Positions 49,864 through 58,227 of a stretch of DNA of 64,000 bases are shown piece by piece. The translations under genes and the position numbers were made by a program. Source of the stretch: DASRAP01 sp964503275 (GTDB lineage: Bacteria; Gemmatimonadota; Gemmatimonadetes; Gemmatimonadales; Gemmatimonadaceae); NCBI GenBank assembly GCA_964503275.1, contig CAZCZO010000013.1, positions 1 to 64,000 on the forward strand. The letters are read 5' to 3'. Each line of letters begins with the position of its first letter. The stretch's first letter is position 1. The notes under the pieces were generated by a model. The model did no database searches and was not told where the DNA came from. It saw nothing but the letters and a program-made list of their open reading frames with translations.

Positions 49864-52059
49864 ATGCCCGCACGTCAGGTCCGCGCCATCACCGAGATCG
49901 TCGGTGCCGCGCTCCGCAGGGACACCCGCCGCGTGGTCGACGCCCGGGCCCTGCTCCCCGATGCCGATGGTCGCGTGCCGCTCGCCGTCTTCGTCGATCA
50001 TATCGTCGAAACGGGTCGCCGAGCCGATGTCGCCTATCTCCGCCGCACGATCTCGGCGACCGAACTGCGGTCGCTGCTGGTCGACGGCGCGTTGCCGGCC
50101 GTGGTGGTGCACGATCAGCCGACGCCGGGGATCGCGGCGACCGTGCTGCTCTCCGCGCAGGGCGGTCGCATCCGCGCCAAGACGGTGGTCGCCGGCGGTG
50201 GGGTCACCGACGTCGAGGGATCCATCGACGAGATCGTGGCGATCGCCTTCGGCGAGGACCGCTACGTCGTGTGCCTGACCCCGCTGCCGGTGGCGAGCGA
50301 GTCCGACGGCAGCGACGGGCACGGCGCGCACACGGCCACGCCATTCGCACGGCTGCTGTCACTGTTGGCGGCAGAGAAGGGCGAGATCGGCATCGTGTAT
50401 CTCTACGCGGCACTCGCGGGCATCGTCTCGCTGTCGCTGCCGCTGGGCATCCAGAGCATCATCGGAGTCGTGTCGGGCGGGCTGGTGTTGCAGCCCGTGG
50501 TGATCCTCATCGGCATCGTGGTGCTGGGCACCGCGCTGTACGGCCTGTTGCAGGTGCTGCAACTCGCGGTGGTCGAGCGTCTGCAGCAGCGCGTGTTCGC
50601 GCGCCTGTCGCTGGAGTATGCGTTCCGTCTGCCGCGGGTGCGCTTCGACGCGACCATCAACCAGAGCCTGCCCGAGCTGACCAACCGCTTCTTCGAGCTG
50701 GTCACCATCCAGAAGTCGCTCGCGAAACTGCTGATGGAAGTGAGCACGGCCCTGCTCACGGTCCTCGCGGGCCTGCTGCTGCTGACGCTGTACCACCCCT
50801 ACTTCACGGTGTTCGGGGTGAGTCTGGTCGTGCTCCTCGCCGTGCTGTTCTGGCTCACCGGACCACGCGGACTCGACACCTCACTGAAGGAGTCGGCCTT
50901 CAAGTACCGCGCCGCGCAGTGGCTCGAAGAGATCGCGCGCTCGCTCACGGCGTTCAAGTATGCGGGCCGGTCGAACCTCGCCGTCGAGCGTATGGACGGC
51001 GAGCTGGGTGGCTATCTCGAGTTCCGCCGCGCGCACTTCCGCGTCCTCATGACGCAGTCGATCGCCTTCGTGGTGTTCAAGACGCTCATCACCGGCGCCG
51101 TGCTCATCCTCGGCACGATGCTGGTGATCGACCGGCAGATCACGCTGGGGCAGTTCGTGGCCTCCGAGATCGTGATCGTGACCGTGCTGGCCGGCGTGGA
51201 GAAGCTGGTCCTCAGCTTGGCCACCGTGTACGACCTGCTCACGTCCGTCGAGAAGTCCGGACATCTGCGGGACCTGCCGTTGGAGCCCACCGGCGGGGTG
51301 GTGCTGCCGCGCGCCACGGGCAGTGCGGGCATGGCCGTGACCGCACACGACCTGGGCTTCACCTTCCCCGGCGCGGTGCGACCGGCGGTGTCCGGGATGG
51401 CGATCGACATCGCGCCCGGCGAGAAGGTCGGCATCACCGGCTACTTCGGCTCGGGCCAGACCACATCGCTGCGCCTGCTCGGTGGTGTGTACGACGGCTA
51501 CACCGGGGCGCTGGCCTTCGACGCCGTGCCGATGCGCGACCTGGACCGGGCGGCGCTGCGCGATGAGATCGGGCAGTACCTCTCGATGGATGACCTGTTC
51601 GACGGCAGCGTCGAGGAGAACATCGCGGTCGGCCGCTCGAACGTCTCCACGGGCGATGTGCTGCGGGCCTTGCATGTGGTGGGGCTGCGCGAGTGGCTGC
51701 AGTCGCTCCCGCAGGGGCTGAGCACGCGCATCACCAACGGTGGCCGCGGCTTGCCCTCGACGGTCGTCGTCAAGTTGCTGCTCGCGCAGGCCATCGCGTC
51801 GCGGCCGCGCCTGCTGCTCTTCGACGACTTCCTGGGCACCATCGAGGCCGACGTGCGCGACGATCTCGTGCGCCTGCTCACGGGCCCCGACGCCGGGTGG
51901 ACCTTGCTGGTGGCCACGCACGACGCCGAGCTGCTGCAGCGCTGCGACCGCATCCTGCTCCTCGAGGACGGGCGCGTCCGCTCCATCGGGACCTTCGATG
52001 CCCTTGAGCCCGACCCCTACTTCCGTCGCGTGATCGCGATGACGCACGTGGAGCACTGA
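49864..52059 (+). CDS. Type-I-secretion-like ABC exporter with defective ATPase domain
   Basis: A 731-residue protein in the HlyB/peptidase-ABC layout. Residues 1-150 resemble a C39-like domain (ISATELRSLLVDGALPAVVV) without the catalytic Cys/His. The membrane domain (about 175-460) has six helices (YLYAALAGIVSLSLPLGIQS, LLTVLAGLLLLTLYHPYFTV). The ATPase domain is degenerate: the Walker A is GYFGSGQTTSLRLL with Gln532 replacing the essential Lys; the signature LSGGQ reads LPSTV (NGGRGLPSTVVVKLLLAQAI); Walker B is LLLFDDFLGTIE with Asp for the catalytic Glu; only the H-loop LVATHDAEL is normal. It forms an operon with HlyD- and TolC-like genes. It may be a pseudoenzyme that scaffolds or acts without hydrolysis. 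The frame is intact, so it is not a simple pseudogene. Confidence 0.85.
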   Translation: MPARQVRAITEIVGAALRRDTRRVVDARALLPDADGRVPLAVFVDHIVETGRRADVAYLRRTISATELRSLLVDGALPAVVVHDQPTPGIAATVLLSAQGGRIRAKTVVAGGGVTDVEGSIDEIVAIAFGEDRYVVCLTPLPVASESDGSDGHGAHTATPFARLLSLLAAEKGEIGIVYLYAALAGIVSLSLPLGIQSIIGVVSGGLVLQPVVILIGIVVLGTALYGLLQVLQLAVVERLQQRVFARLSLEYAFRLPRVRFDATINQSLPELTNRFFELVTIQKSLAKLLMEVSTALLTVLAGLLLLTLYHPYFTVFGVSLVVLLAVLFWLTGPRGLDTSLKESAFKYRAAQWLEEIARSLTAFKYAGRSNLAVERMDGELGGYLEFRRAHFRVLMTQSIAFVVFKTLITGAVLILGTMLVIDRQITLGQFVASEIVIVTVLAGVEKLVLSLATVYDLLTSVEKSGHLRDLPLEPTGGVVLPRATGSAGMAVTAHDLGFTFPGAVRPAVSGMAIDIAPGEKVGITGYFGSGQTTSLRLLGGVYDGYTGALAFDAVPMRDLDRAALRDEIGQYLSMDDLFDGSVEENIAVGRSNVSTGDVLRALHVVGLREWLQSLPQGLSTRITNGGRGLPSTVVVKLLLAQAIASRPRLLLFDDFLGTIEADVRDDLVRLLTGPDAGWTLLVATHDAELLQRCDRILLLEDGRVRSIGTFDALEPDPYFRRVIAMTHVEH

Positions 52060-52060
52060 G

Positions 52061-53374
52061 ATGGCCGGCGGCGGCGAAGCCTTCGACACCACCCAGCGCG
52101 ATGCGCTCATCGCGGCGCGGGTCCTCACGGCGAGTACCGGACACCGGACCTTCCTGAAGATCCTCGGCGGCATCGGCGTCTGCATCGTGGCGGCGATGTT
52201 CCTGCCGTGGCAGCAGACGGTGCGGGCCACCGGCACCATCTCGGCGCTCTCGCCGGCCGACCGGCCGCAGGTGGTGCAGGCGCTGGTCGGTGGACGGGTC
52301 GTGGAGTGGCTGGTGCAGGAGGGCGACTCGGTGAGTGCGGGCGACCCCATCTTGCAACTGGCGGAGACGGGGACGGAGTTCCTCGACCCGGCGCTGTTGC
52401 AGCGGGAGTCCGAGCGCCTGGCCGCGTTGCAGGCGAGTCTGGCCGCCAAGCGCGACAAGGGCGTCGCGATCCAGCAGCGGATCGTCGCGCTCGACGACGC
52501 CAATGCCGTGAACGAGGCGCAGGCCCGCAACCGCGAGACCCAGGCGAGCGCGGCCTACGAGGCGGCCGTCCTCGACTCGGGGATCGCCGTGGTGCAGCAG
52601 ACGCGCGCCGAAGCACTGCTCGTCGACGGACTGCGCTCGCTGGCCGAGGTCGAGGCGGCGCGGCTGCGGGCGCAGCGTGCGGTGGCATCGCTGGCCGATG
52701 CACGCGCTGTGCTCGAGAACGCGTCGCTGGCCCTGCGCGCGGTGGCCGCGACGTACGCGCAGGAGGTGGCGCGCGCCCGCAGCGATCTGGCCACCAACGA
52801 CGCCGAGATCGCCGACGCCGAGGAGAAGGTGGCCGGTCTGCGCTTGCGTCTCGCGAATCTGGGGCAGCGCCAGGATGCCTTCGTGATCCGTGCGCCGCAG
52901 GACGGCTTCGTGGTGCGGCTGTTGAATCGCGGGGTGGGCGAGATCGTGTCGGCAGGGGCGGCGGTCGCGACGGTGCAACCGGCGACGCCCGGCCTGGCGG
53001 CGGAACTCTATGTGAAGGCGATGGACGTGCCCTTGCTGCGCGTGGGTCGCCGGGTGCGCTTACAGTTCGACGGGTGGCCGGCGCTGCAGTTCGCGGGCTG
53101 GCCGTCGGTGGCCGTGGGGACCTTCGGCGGTGTCATCGCGGTCATCGACCGCACGGACGATGGCGCCGGGAAGTATCGGGTCCTCGTGGCGCCCGATCCC
53201 CAGGAGGAGCCCTGGCCCGAGCAGCTGCGCGTCGGCTCGGGGGTGTACGGCTGGGCGATGCTCGACCGCGTGCGGGTGTGGTTCGAGATCTGGCGCCAGT
53301 TCAACGGCTTCCCGCCGACGGTGGTGCTCGAGGAGCCTGGCGCCGCCGCGACGGGCAAGGTGATCTCGCCGTGA
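52061..53374 (+). CDS. HlyD-type periplasmic adaptor
   Basis: A 437-residue membrane-fusion protein, one base after the ABC protein's stop. A single helix (FLKILGGIGVCIVAAMFLPW) precedes the first lipoyl half (RATGTISALSPADRPQVVQA, VGGRVVEWLVQEGDSVSAGD). A very alanine-rich coiled-coil hairpin spans about 110-275 (LAALQASLAAKRDKGVAIQQ to ARSDLATNDAEIADAEEKVA). The second lipoyl half is FVIRAPQDGFVVRLLNRGVG, followed by a beta-barrel domain with ELYVKAMDVPLLRVGRRVRL and QFDGWPALQFAGWPSVAVGT. It should bridge the inner-membrane ABC protein and the TolC-like channel encoded next; its stop overlaps that start by 4 bases. Confidence 0.92.
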   Translation: MAGGGEAFDTTQRDALIAARVLTASTGHRTFLKILGGIGVCIVAAMFLPWQQTVRATGTISALSPADRPQVVQALVGGRVVEWLVQEGDSVSAGDPILQLAETGTEFLDPALLQRESERLAALQASLAAKRDKGVAIQQRIVALDDANAVNEAQARNRETQASAAYEAAVLDSGIAVVQQTRAEALLVDGLRSLAEVEAARLRAQRAVASLADARAVLENASLALRAVAATYAQEVARARSDLATNDAEIADAEEKVAGLRLRLANLGQRQDAFVIRAPQDGFVVRLLNRGVGEIVSAGAAVATVQPATPGLAAELYVKAMDVPLLRVGRRVRLQFDGWPALQFAGWPSVAVGTFGGVIAVIDRTDDGAGKYRVLVAPDPQEEPWPEQLRVGSGVYGWAMLDRVRVWFEIWRQFNGFPPTVVLEEPGAAATGKVISP

Positions 53375-54768
53375 TCGCGGGCCTGGCGCTGTCGCTGCTG
53401 CTCCAAGGTGTGGCCGGCGACACCGTGGCCCTGGAGGACTTCCAGCGCCGTGTGCTGCGCCATCATCCCGTGGCGCAGGCGGCCGACCTCGCGCTGCGCC
53501 GTGCGCGCTTCGGCGTGTCGCTGGCCCGGGGCGCCTTCGACCCGACGGTGGCCGCCGGGCTGGAGCAGAAGCGCTTCAAGGGGATCGGCTACTACGACGA
53601 GTTCGAGCTGCGGGCGACCGTCCCCACGCCCTTGGGGATCGACTTCAAACTCGGCTGGGAGCGCGCGGATGGTGAGATCATCAATCCCGAGCGCGCGACG
53701 CCGAGCAACGGCCTGCTGACGGCCGCCGTGGTGGTGCCGCTGGGGCGCCGGATCGTGACCGACGAGCGGCGCACCGCGCTCAAGCAGGCCGATGCCCAGC
53801 TCACCGCGGCCGATGCCGAGCGGGCGCGTGGCCTGTTGCAGTTGCTCGCCGAGAGTGCGCGGTCGTACGGTGCCTGGTACGAGGCCGCGCAGCGCACGGA
53901 CATCGCGCGCGAGGCGGAGCGCATCGCGGCGTTCCGGCTCGGCGCCGTGCGCGCGCGCGTGGTCGCGGGCGACGCGGCCGCGATCGATACCATCGAGGCG
54001 CGGCTCGAACTGCGTTCCCGCGAGGTCGCGCGACTCGACGCGGAGAACGATCTGCTCGCCGCGCGCACCGCGGCGGGCGTGTTCCTGTGGAGCGAGCAGG
54101 GGCGTGCCGAGGTGTTGGCGGCGCCGCGGAGTCCGGGGGCACCGGCGGCCTGGCGTGCGGCGCCGAGCGTCGAACGCGAGGCGCGGTTGGCGGAGGAGGT
54201 GCGTCGCGCCCACCCGTCGGTGCTGCGCGCGGAGGCGCGGCTCAGCGAGCTGCGGGCCGGTCGTGCGCTGGCGCGACAGCAGTGGCTGCCCGATGCGCGC
54301 GTGGAGTTCGGCGCGCTGAACGCGGGCTCGGGCGCCGGGGATCTGTTCGCGTTCGGGGATCTGTCCACGAACCAGAAGATCAGCGGCTATGCCTCGCAGT
54401 CGCTGCTGATGCTGCGGGAGCGGGCGCGGATCGGGCAGGCCGAGGTGGGCGTGGACCTGGGTGAATGGGAGTTGACCTTGGCGCGGGAGCAGGCGGTGGC
54501 CTCGCTGCGCATCGCGGCCGCGTCGTGGCGTGCACTCGAGGCACAGCGCGCGCGGCAGGTCGAGGCGGTGGCCGACGCGCAGCTGCTGGTCGCGGGCGAG
54601 CAGCGCCGCTTCGAGGCGGGCGAGAGTTCGCTGCTCATCGTGAACCTGCGCGAGCGGGCGCTCGTGACCGAGCGCAATGCCTTGGCGCGCATCGAGGGAC
54701 GTCTCATCGCTGCCGAGGCCGCATTCGATCTGGCGCGCGGCCAGCTCGCCGACGTGCTCGCGCGCTGA
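53371..54768 (+). CDS. TolC-family outer-membrane efflux channel
   Basis: A 465-residue outer-membrane factor, third gene of the exporter operon. It starts at GTG 53371 (VIAGLALSLLLQGVAGDTVA, a short signal peptide). Two repeats of long Ala/Arg/Glu-rich helices build the tunnel (ALKQADAQLTAADAERARGL, AALRIAAASWRALEAQRARQ-like, here ASLRIAAASWRALEAQRARQ). They are separated by strands such as IGYYDEFELRATVPTPLGID and LLTAAVVVPLGRRIVTD. Tandem-domain structure and length are normal for the family. Cargo of the complete system is unknown; no RTX toxin or double-glycine leader peptide gene is adjacent. Confidence 0.9.
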   Translation: MIAGLALSLLLQGVAGDTVALEDFQRRVLRHHPVAQAADLALRRARFGVSLARGAFDPTVAAGLEQKRFKGIGYYDEFELRATVPTPLGIDFKLGWERADGEIINPERATPSNGLLTAAVVVPLGRRIVTDERRTALKQADAQLTAADAERARGLLQLLAESARSYGAWYEAAQRTDIAREAERIAAFRLGAVRARVVAGDAAAIDTIEARLELRSREVARLDAENDLLAARTAAGVFLWSEQGRAEVLAAPRSPGAPAAWRAAPSVEREARLAEEVRRAHPSVLRAEARLSELRAGRALARQQWLPDARVEFGALNAGSGAGDLFAFGDLSTNQKISGYASQSLLMLRERARIGQAEVGVDLGEWELTLAREQAVASLRIAAASWRALEAQRARQVEAVADAQLLVAGEQRRFEAGESSLLIVNLRERALVTERNALARIEGRLIAAEAAFDLARGQLADVLAR

Positions 54769-54860
54769 GCGGCCGGCGCCCGACGCGTGGGCGCGTCGAT
54801 ATCTTGGTCCGACGAGCCGCGGCACTCGCGGGTTGGACGACTCCCTTCACGACTCATCGC

Positions 54861-55925
54861 ATGGCCCGGACCCCCTCTGCGCTCGCGGCGCTCGCTCTCA
54901 TCGTGCCCGCGAGCTGTGCCGCGCCCGACGCGCCGGTCGCGCCGCTGACTCGCGCGGTCTGGCGCGACTCGGTGCGGCTGGTGGACTCGGACTCGTTCCC
55001 GATCCAGACGCCGTCCGGGTTGACGCGCCTGGCCGACGGACGCTTCGTCGTGGCGGACTTCGGGGCCAAGCAACTGCGGATCTTCGACGCTGGCGGGCGC
55101 GCGTTGCGGAGCATCGGGCGCCGCGGCCGGGGGCCGGGCGAGTTCGTCGCGCCGTCCGCGCTGGATGTGCTCGGGGCCGAGGAGATCGTCGTGCTGGACG
55201 TGGGCACGCAGCGTGTCAGCGTCGTCGATGTGCAAGGCGGCACGGTGGGACGCTCCGCGCGACTCCTGGGGCAGGGCTTGGACCTGCGCGTCGCGCATGG
55301 GGTGGTGCACGTGGCGATCCCCTCGGCGCTGCACAATCGCGCGTTCGCGACGTGGGACATGGTGGCCGATACCACGGTCGCGCGCGGGGTGATGCCGGCC
55401 CTGTACGACGCGTATCCACGGCTGCGACGCAATCTGGGGCTGAGCGTGTTGGCGAGCGGCCGCGACGGGCTGTGGGTCGGCCTGCTGGGCAGCAACAGCG
55501 TCGCCCTGCACCCGCGTGAGGCGGTGGATGCCCCGGTGCGCACCGTCGAGCTGCCGCGTCGCGTGCGACGGGGCGTGCCCGTGGACCGGCCGGAGTGGCT
55601 GCAGCGCGAGATGGCCTACGAGGAGGAGTTGCAGTCCGTGTCGGTGTTGACGGCGCTGGCGGAGTTGCGCGATGGCCGGATCGCTGCGGTGCATCAGGAC
55701 ATCACGCTGGGGGCGCAGTCGGCGTCGAGCGTGGCGTATCTGACGATCCTCGATCCGGCGTCGGGGGCGGGGTGCATCGACCTGCTGCTGCCGCTGCGGG
55801 CGGAGGAGATGCCCGTCCTGCGATTCATCGACGACCGCTTGTATGCCGCCCGCGTGATGCCCGACGGGGACGACGTGGCCACCTGGGTACATTCGCTGGA
55901 CGTGGCCGCCTTGCCCTGTCGTTAG
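54861..55925 (+). CDS. Six-bladed beta-propeller lipoprotein
   Basis: A 354-residue lipoprotein: signal ALAALALIVPASCAA with a lipobox. The propeller shows TPSGLTRLADGRFVVADFGA, KQLRIFDAGGRALRSIGRRG, RGPGEFVAPSALDVLGAEEI and VVLDVGTQRVSVVDVQGG, the same GRRGxGPGEF signature as the genes at 16917 and 59057. Later blades are less regular, with two cysteines (GAGCIDLL and ALPC at the end) that may pair. The ATG at 54861 sits 92 bases after tolC; it might be cotranscribed with the exporter, but a new promoter is equally likely. Function is unknown. Confidence 0.8.
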   Translation: MARTPSALAALALIVPASCAAPDAPVAPLTRAVWRDSVRLVDSDSFPIQTPSGLTRLADGRFVVADFGAKQLRIFDAGGRALRSIGRRGRGPGEFVAPSALDVLGAEEIVVLDVGTQRVSVVDVQGGTVGRSARLLGQGLDLRVAHGVVHVAIPSALHNRAFATWDMVADTTVARGVMPALYDAYPRLRRNLGLSVLASGRDGLWVGLLGSNSVALHPREAVDAPVRTVELPRRVRRGVPVDRPEWLQREMAYEEELQSVSVLTALAELRDGRIAAVHQDITLGAQSASSVAYLTILDPASGAGCIDLLLPLRAEEMPVLRFIDDRLYAARVMPDGDDVATWVHSLDVAALPCR

Positions 55926-56009
55926 GCAGCGGCCAGACGCGCGGCCCCCGGCGGCGCTACATTCGTGGCACGCTGCTGTGCGCCGTCCCGCCCTCTCGCC
56001 CCTGCGTCT

Positions 56010-56441
56010 ATGTCGCCCCTGGTCCGCAATATCCTCGCCGTGTGCGCCGGCTTCGTGGCCGGCAGTGTGGTCAACATGGCGATCATCACCGTGGGACCCA
56101 TGCTGATCCCGCCGCCCGAGGGCGCGGATGTCACGACGATGGAGGGGCTGCGAGCCGCGCTGCCGCTGTTCGGGCCGCAGCACTTCGTCGCGCCGTTCCT
56201 CGCGCATGCCGTGGGGACGCTGGTCGGCGCGGCGGTCGCGGCGCGCGTGGCGGCGACCCGGGCGACCGCACTGGCGATGGGGATCGCGGCCCTGTTCTTC
56301 GTCGGCGGCGCGATCAACGTGACGATGTTGCCCGCACCGATGTGGTTCAACGTGGTGGATCTGGTCGGCGCGTATCTGCCGATGGGGTGGCTGGGTGCGC
56401 GCTTGGGTGCGCGGCGTGCGCCCGGCGCTTCAGCGGCGTAG
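56010..56441 (+). CDS. Hypothetical inner-membrane protein
   Basis: A 143-residue protein with four transmembrane helices: NILAVCAGFVAGSVVNMAII, FVAPFLAHAVGTLVGAAVAA, ATALAMGIAALFFVGGAINV and VVDLVGAYLPMGWLGARLGA. The topology and the GFVAGSVVNM start resemble small four-helix proteins annotated only as hypothetical in environmental bacteria. The start is ATG 56010. Its last 12 bases overlap the 3' end of the convergent NADP-reductase-like gene, so there is no room for a terminator. No functional motif is seen. Confidence 0.72.
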   Translation: MSPLVRNILAVCAGFVAGSVVNMAIITVGPMLIPPPEGADVTTMEGLRAALPLFGPQHFVAPFLAHAVGTLVGAAVAARVAATRATALAMGIAALFFVGGAINVTMLPAPMWFNVVDLVGAYLPMGWLGARLGARRAPGASAA

Positions 56442-57032
56442 GAGGCCGTAGGCGAACTGCCGCGTGCCCAGCACGGGCGCGGCGGTGATCCACACGAGGG
56501 CGGCCGGTTCGATGAATCGCGCGCGGCTCAGCGGTCCGAGCCGGATCGGCTCGAAGCCGATCGCGGTGGCGAGCGCGGCGACCGTCGCACAGGCGTCGTC
56601 CTCGTCGCCGGCGATGGCCAGCGCCGCCCGCTGTGTGCCGAAGACCGGGTCGGCCATCACCTCCATCCCCACGGAGTTGAAGGCCTTCACCACCCGCGCG
56701 CCCGTGGCCCAGCGCGCCACTTGCTCGGCGCCCGAGTCGGTGGTGCCGTGCGTGAGGACCATGCCTGGCCCAATGGGATTCGTGGCATCGACCAGCACCT
56801 TGCCGCGAAGATCGCCTGCGGCGGTGATGGCCGACTCCGCGGCGGCCCATGGCGTGCAGAGCAGCACCAGCTCGGCGTGCGCACAGGCATCGGCCATATC
56901 GGCCACGCGCAGGCCAGCGTGTTTGGCGTCGTCGGGCGTGCGCACGCCGTAGGTGACGGAGTGGCCGGCCTCCGTGAAGCGGCGGCCCAGCGTGGTGCCG
57001 ACGCGGCCGGCCCCGAGGATGGCGATGTGCAT
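56430..57032 (-). CDS. NADPH-dependent F420 reductase-like protein
   Basis: A 200-residue Rossmann-fold protein: MHIAILGAGRVGTTLGRRFT carries the GxGxxG dinucleotide-binding motif, and YGVRTPDDAK replaces the acidic residue after beta-2 by Arg, suggesting NADP. Further family blocks are LVLLCTPWAAAESAI, GKVLVDATNPIGPGMVLTHG, RVVKAFNSVGMEVMADPVFG and LSRARFIEPAALVWITAA. It matches the F420-NADP oxidoreductase-like group, whose members often act on other substrates. It lies 23 bases after the DJ-1-like gene on the same strand and is probably part of the HxlR-controlled unit. Confidence 0.87.
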   Translation of the reverse strand: MHIAILGAGRVGTTLGRRFTEAGHSVTYGVRTPDDAKHAGLRVADMADACAHAELVLLCTPWAAAESAITAAGDLRGKVLVDATNPIGPGMVLTHGTTDSGAEQVARWATGARVVKAFNSVGMEVMADPVFGTQRAALAIAGDEDDACATVAALATAIGFEPIRLGPLSRARFIEPAALVWITAAPVLGTRQFAYGLLRR

Positions 57033-57055
57033 GGGAGTCAGGAGAAGCGTGGCGG

Positions 57056-57663
57056 TCAGCGACCCAGGGCATCAACGACCAAGCGCGCGGCCGCGGTGCC
57101 CGAGACCTGCTGCTGCCCGGTCACGAGCAGCCCGTCGCGCACGGCGAAGGCGCGGAACGGCTGGTCCACCACGAAGTTGGTGTTGGGGAGTGCGCGGGCT
57201 TCGGTCTCGATCCAGAACGGCTGGATGCGCTGGCCCACGGCGGCGTCGGCCACGCGCTCCTCGCTGTCGGCGAAGCCCGTCCAGGTCTTGTGCTGGACCA
57301 GCGGTGAGCCGTCGCTGAGGGTGGCTTCGAGCAGCAGGCAGGTGGCGTGGCAGACCAGTGCGGTGACTTTGCCCGTCTCGTAGAATCGTGCGACCAACTG
57401 CTGGAGCGCGGTATGCTTGGGAAAGGTGACCATGGGCGCCTGGCCGCCGGCGACGAACAGCGCGTCATAGTTGTTCACATCGACATCGGCGATGCTCTTG
57501 GTGTCGGCCAGCAGCGCGGCGTGCGCGGGCGAGTGCTTGAAGCCCAGCGAGATGAGGTCGTGGGCCGAGTACCCGGAGGGGTGCCGGGGTCGGAGTAGCC
57601 GTCGGCGAGGAGCAGTACGCGCTTGGGGCGGGCGGTGCTGGTGCGGTTCGGGTCGAAGCTCAT
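57056..57663 (-). pseudogene. DJ-1/PfpI-like protein with frameshift
   Basis: Read from ATG 57663 the protein begins MSFDPNRTSTARPKRVLLLA then DGYSDPGTP, and the reading frame fails near the two G-runs at 57578-57588. Homology continues in another frame as SGYSAHDLISLGFKHSPAHA, VNNYDALFVAGGQAPMVTFP, TALVCHATCLLLEATLSDG with the nucleophile elbow Cys-His, and EARALPNTNFVVDQPFRAFA to the stop at 57056. The central DAG-V-ASP segment common to the family is also short. It may be a true pseudogene, a sequencing error, or a contingency frameshift at the homopolymers. It is divergent from the HxlR gene. Confidence 0.65.
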
Positions 57664-57723
57664 GGGGCTGGCCAGCGTTGAGAGGGTCAGCCAGCAAGCT
57701 GGGGGATCACCTGCGAGCGCGCC

Positions 57724-57748
57724 AGTATGCACATTTCGGATAGATACT
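57724..57748. promoter_or_regulatory. Candidate HxlR operator in the divergent promoter
   Basis: AGTAT (57724-57728) and ATACT (57744-57748) are inverted with a 15-base spacer in an AT-rich patch between the divergent hxlR and DJ-1-like genes. HxlR proteins bind short inverted TACT-type repeats. Role inferred from position. Confidence 0.4.
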
Positions 57749-57765
57749 TACCTCAAAGAGAGCGT

Positions 57766-58119
57766 ATGCCCGAATTCACCTTCCGCGGTGTGGTGTTCCA
57801 GAGTCCGGTGGAGCTGGCGTTGCATGCGATCGGCGGCAAGTGGAAGATGCCGATCCTCTGGCGGCTCAACCAGCGCTCGTGGCGCTACAACGAGCTACAC
57901 CGCGACCTCAAGCGCGTGTCGCACAAGATGTTGACGCAGCAGTTGCGGGAGTTGGAGGAGGCGGGGTTGCTGACGCGCACGGTGCACCCGGTGGTGCCGC
58001 CGCACGTGGACTATGCGATCACGGCGTTGGGGCGCACGGCGCTGCCGGCGATCGAGGCGCTCCGTGCGTGGGGTGCGGTGTATCGCAGGCGAGCCGAGTC
58101 GGATCCTCGCAGCAACTGA
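57766..58119 (+). CDS. HxlR-family transcriptional regulator without cysteine
   Basis: A 117-residue winged-helix regulator. The core matches HxlR/YodB: SPVELALHAIGGKWKMPILW, RYNELHRDLKRVSHKMLTQQ, LRELEEAGLLTRTVHPVVPP and HVDYAITALGRTALPAIEAL. The position usually occupied by the redox-sensing cysteine (CPVE...GGKWK) is Ser13, and the whole protein contains no cysteine, so it cannot sense by thiol chemistry. The start is ATG 57766. It is divergent from the DJ-1-like/F420-reductase-like genes and probably controls them from the AGTAT/ATACT repeat. Confidence 0.92.
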   Translation: MPEFTFRGVVFQSPVELALHAIGGKWKMPILWRLNQRSWRYNELHRDLKRVSHKMLTQQLRELEEAGLLTRTVHPVVPPHVDYAITALGRTALPAIEALRAWGAVYRRRAESDPRSN

Positions 58120-58227
58120 CAGCCTGTCCGTGAATGATGGCGTCGTGACGGCCATGTTCCTCGATAGATTGACCGGTGACGCACGAAGGCCGCGTTCGAT
58201 ACCGCGCATCCCAGCTTCGCACATCCG

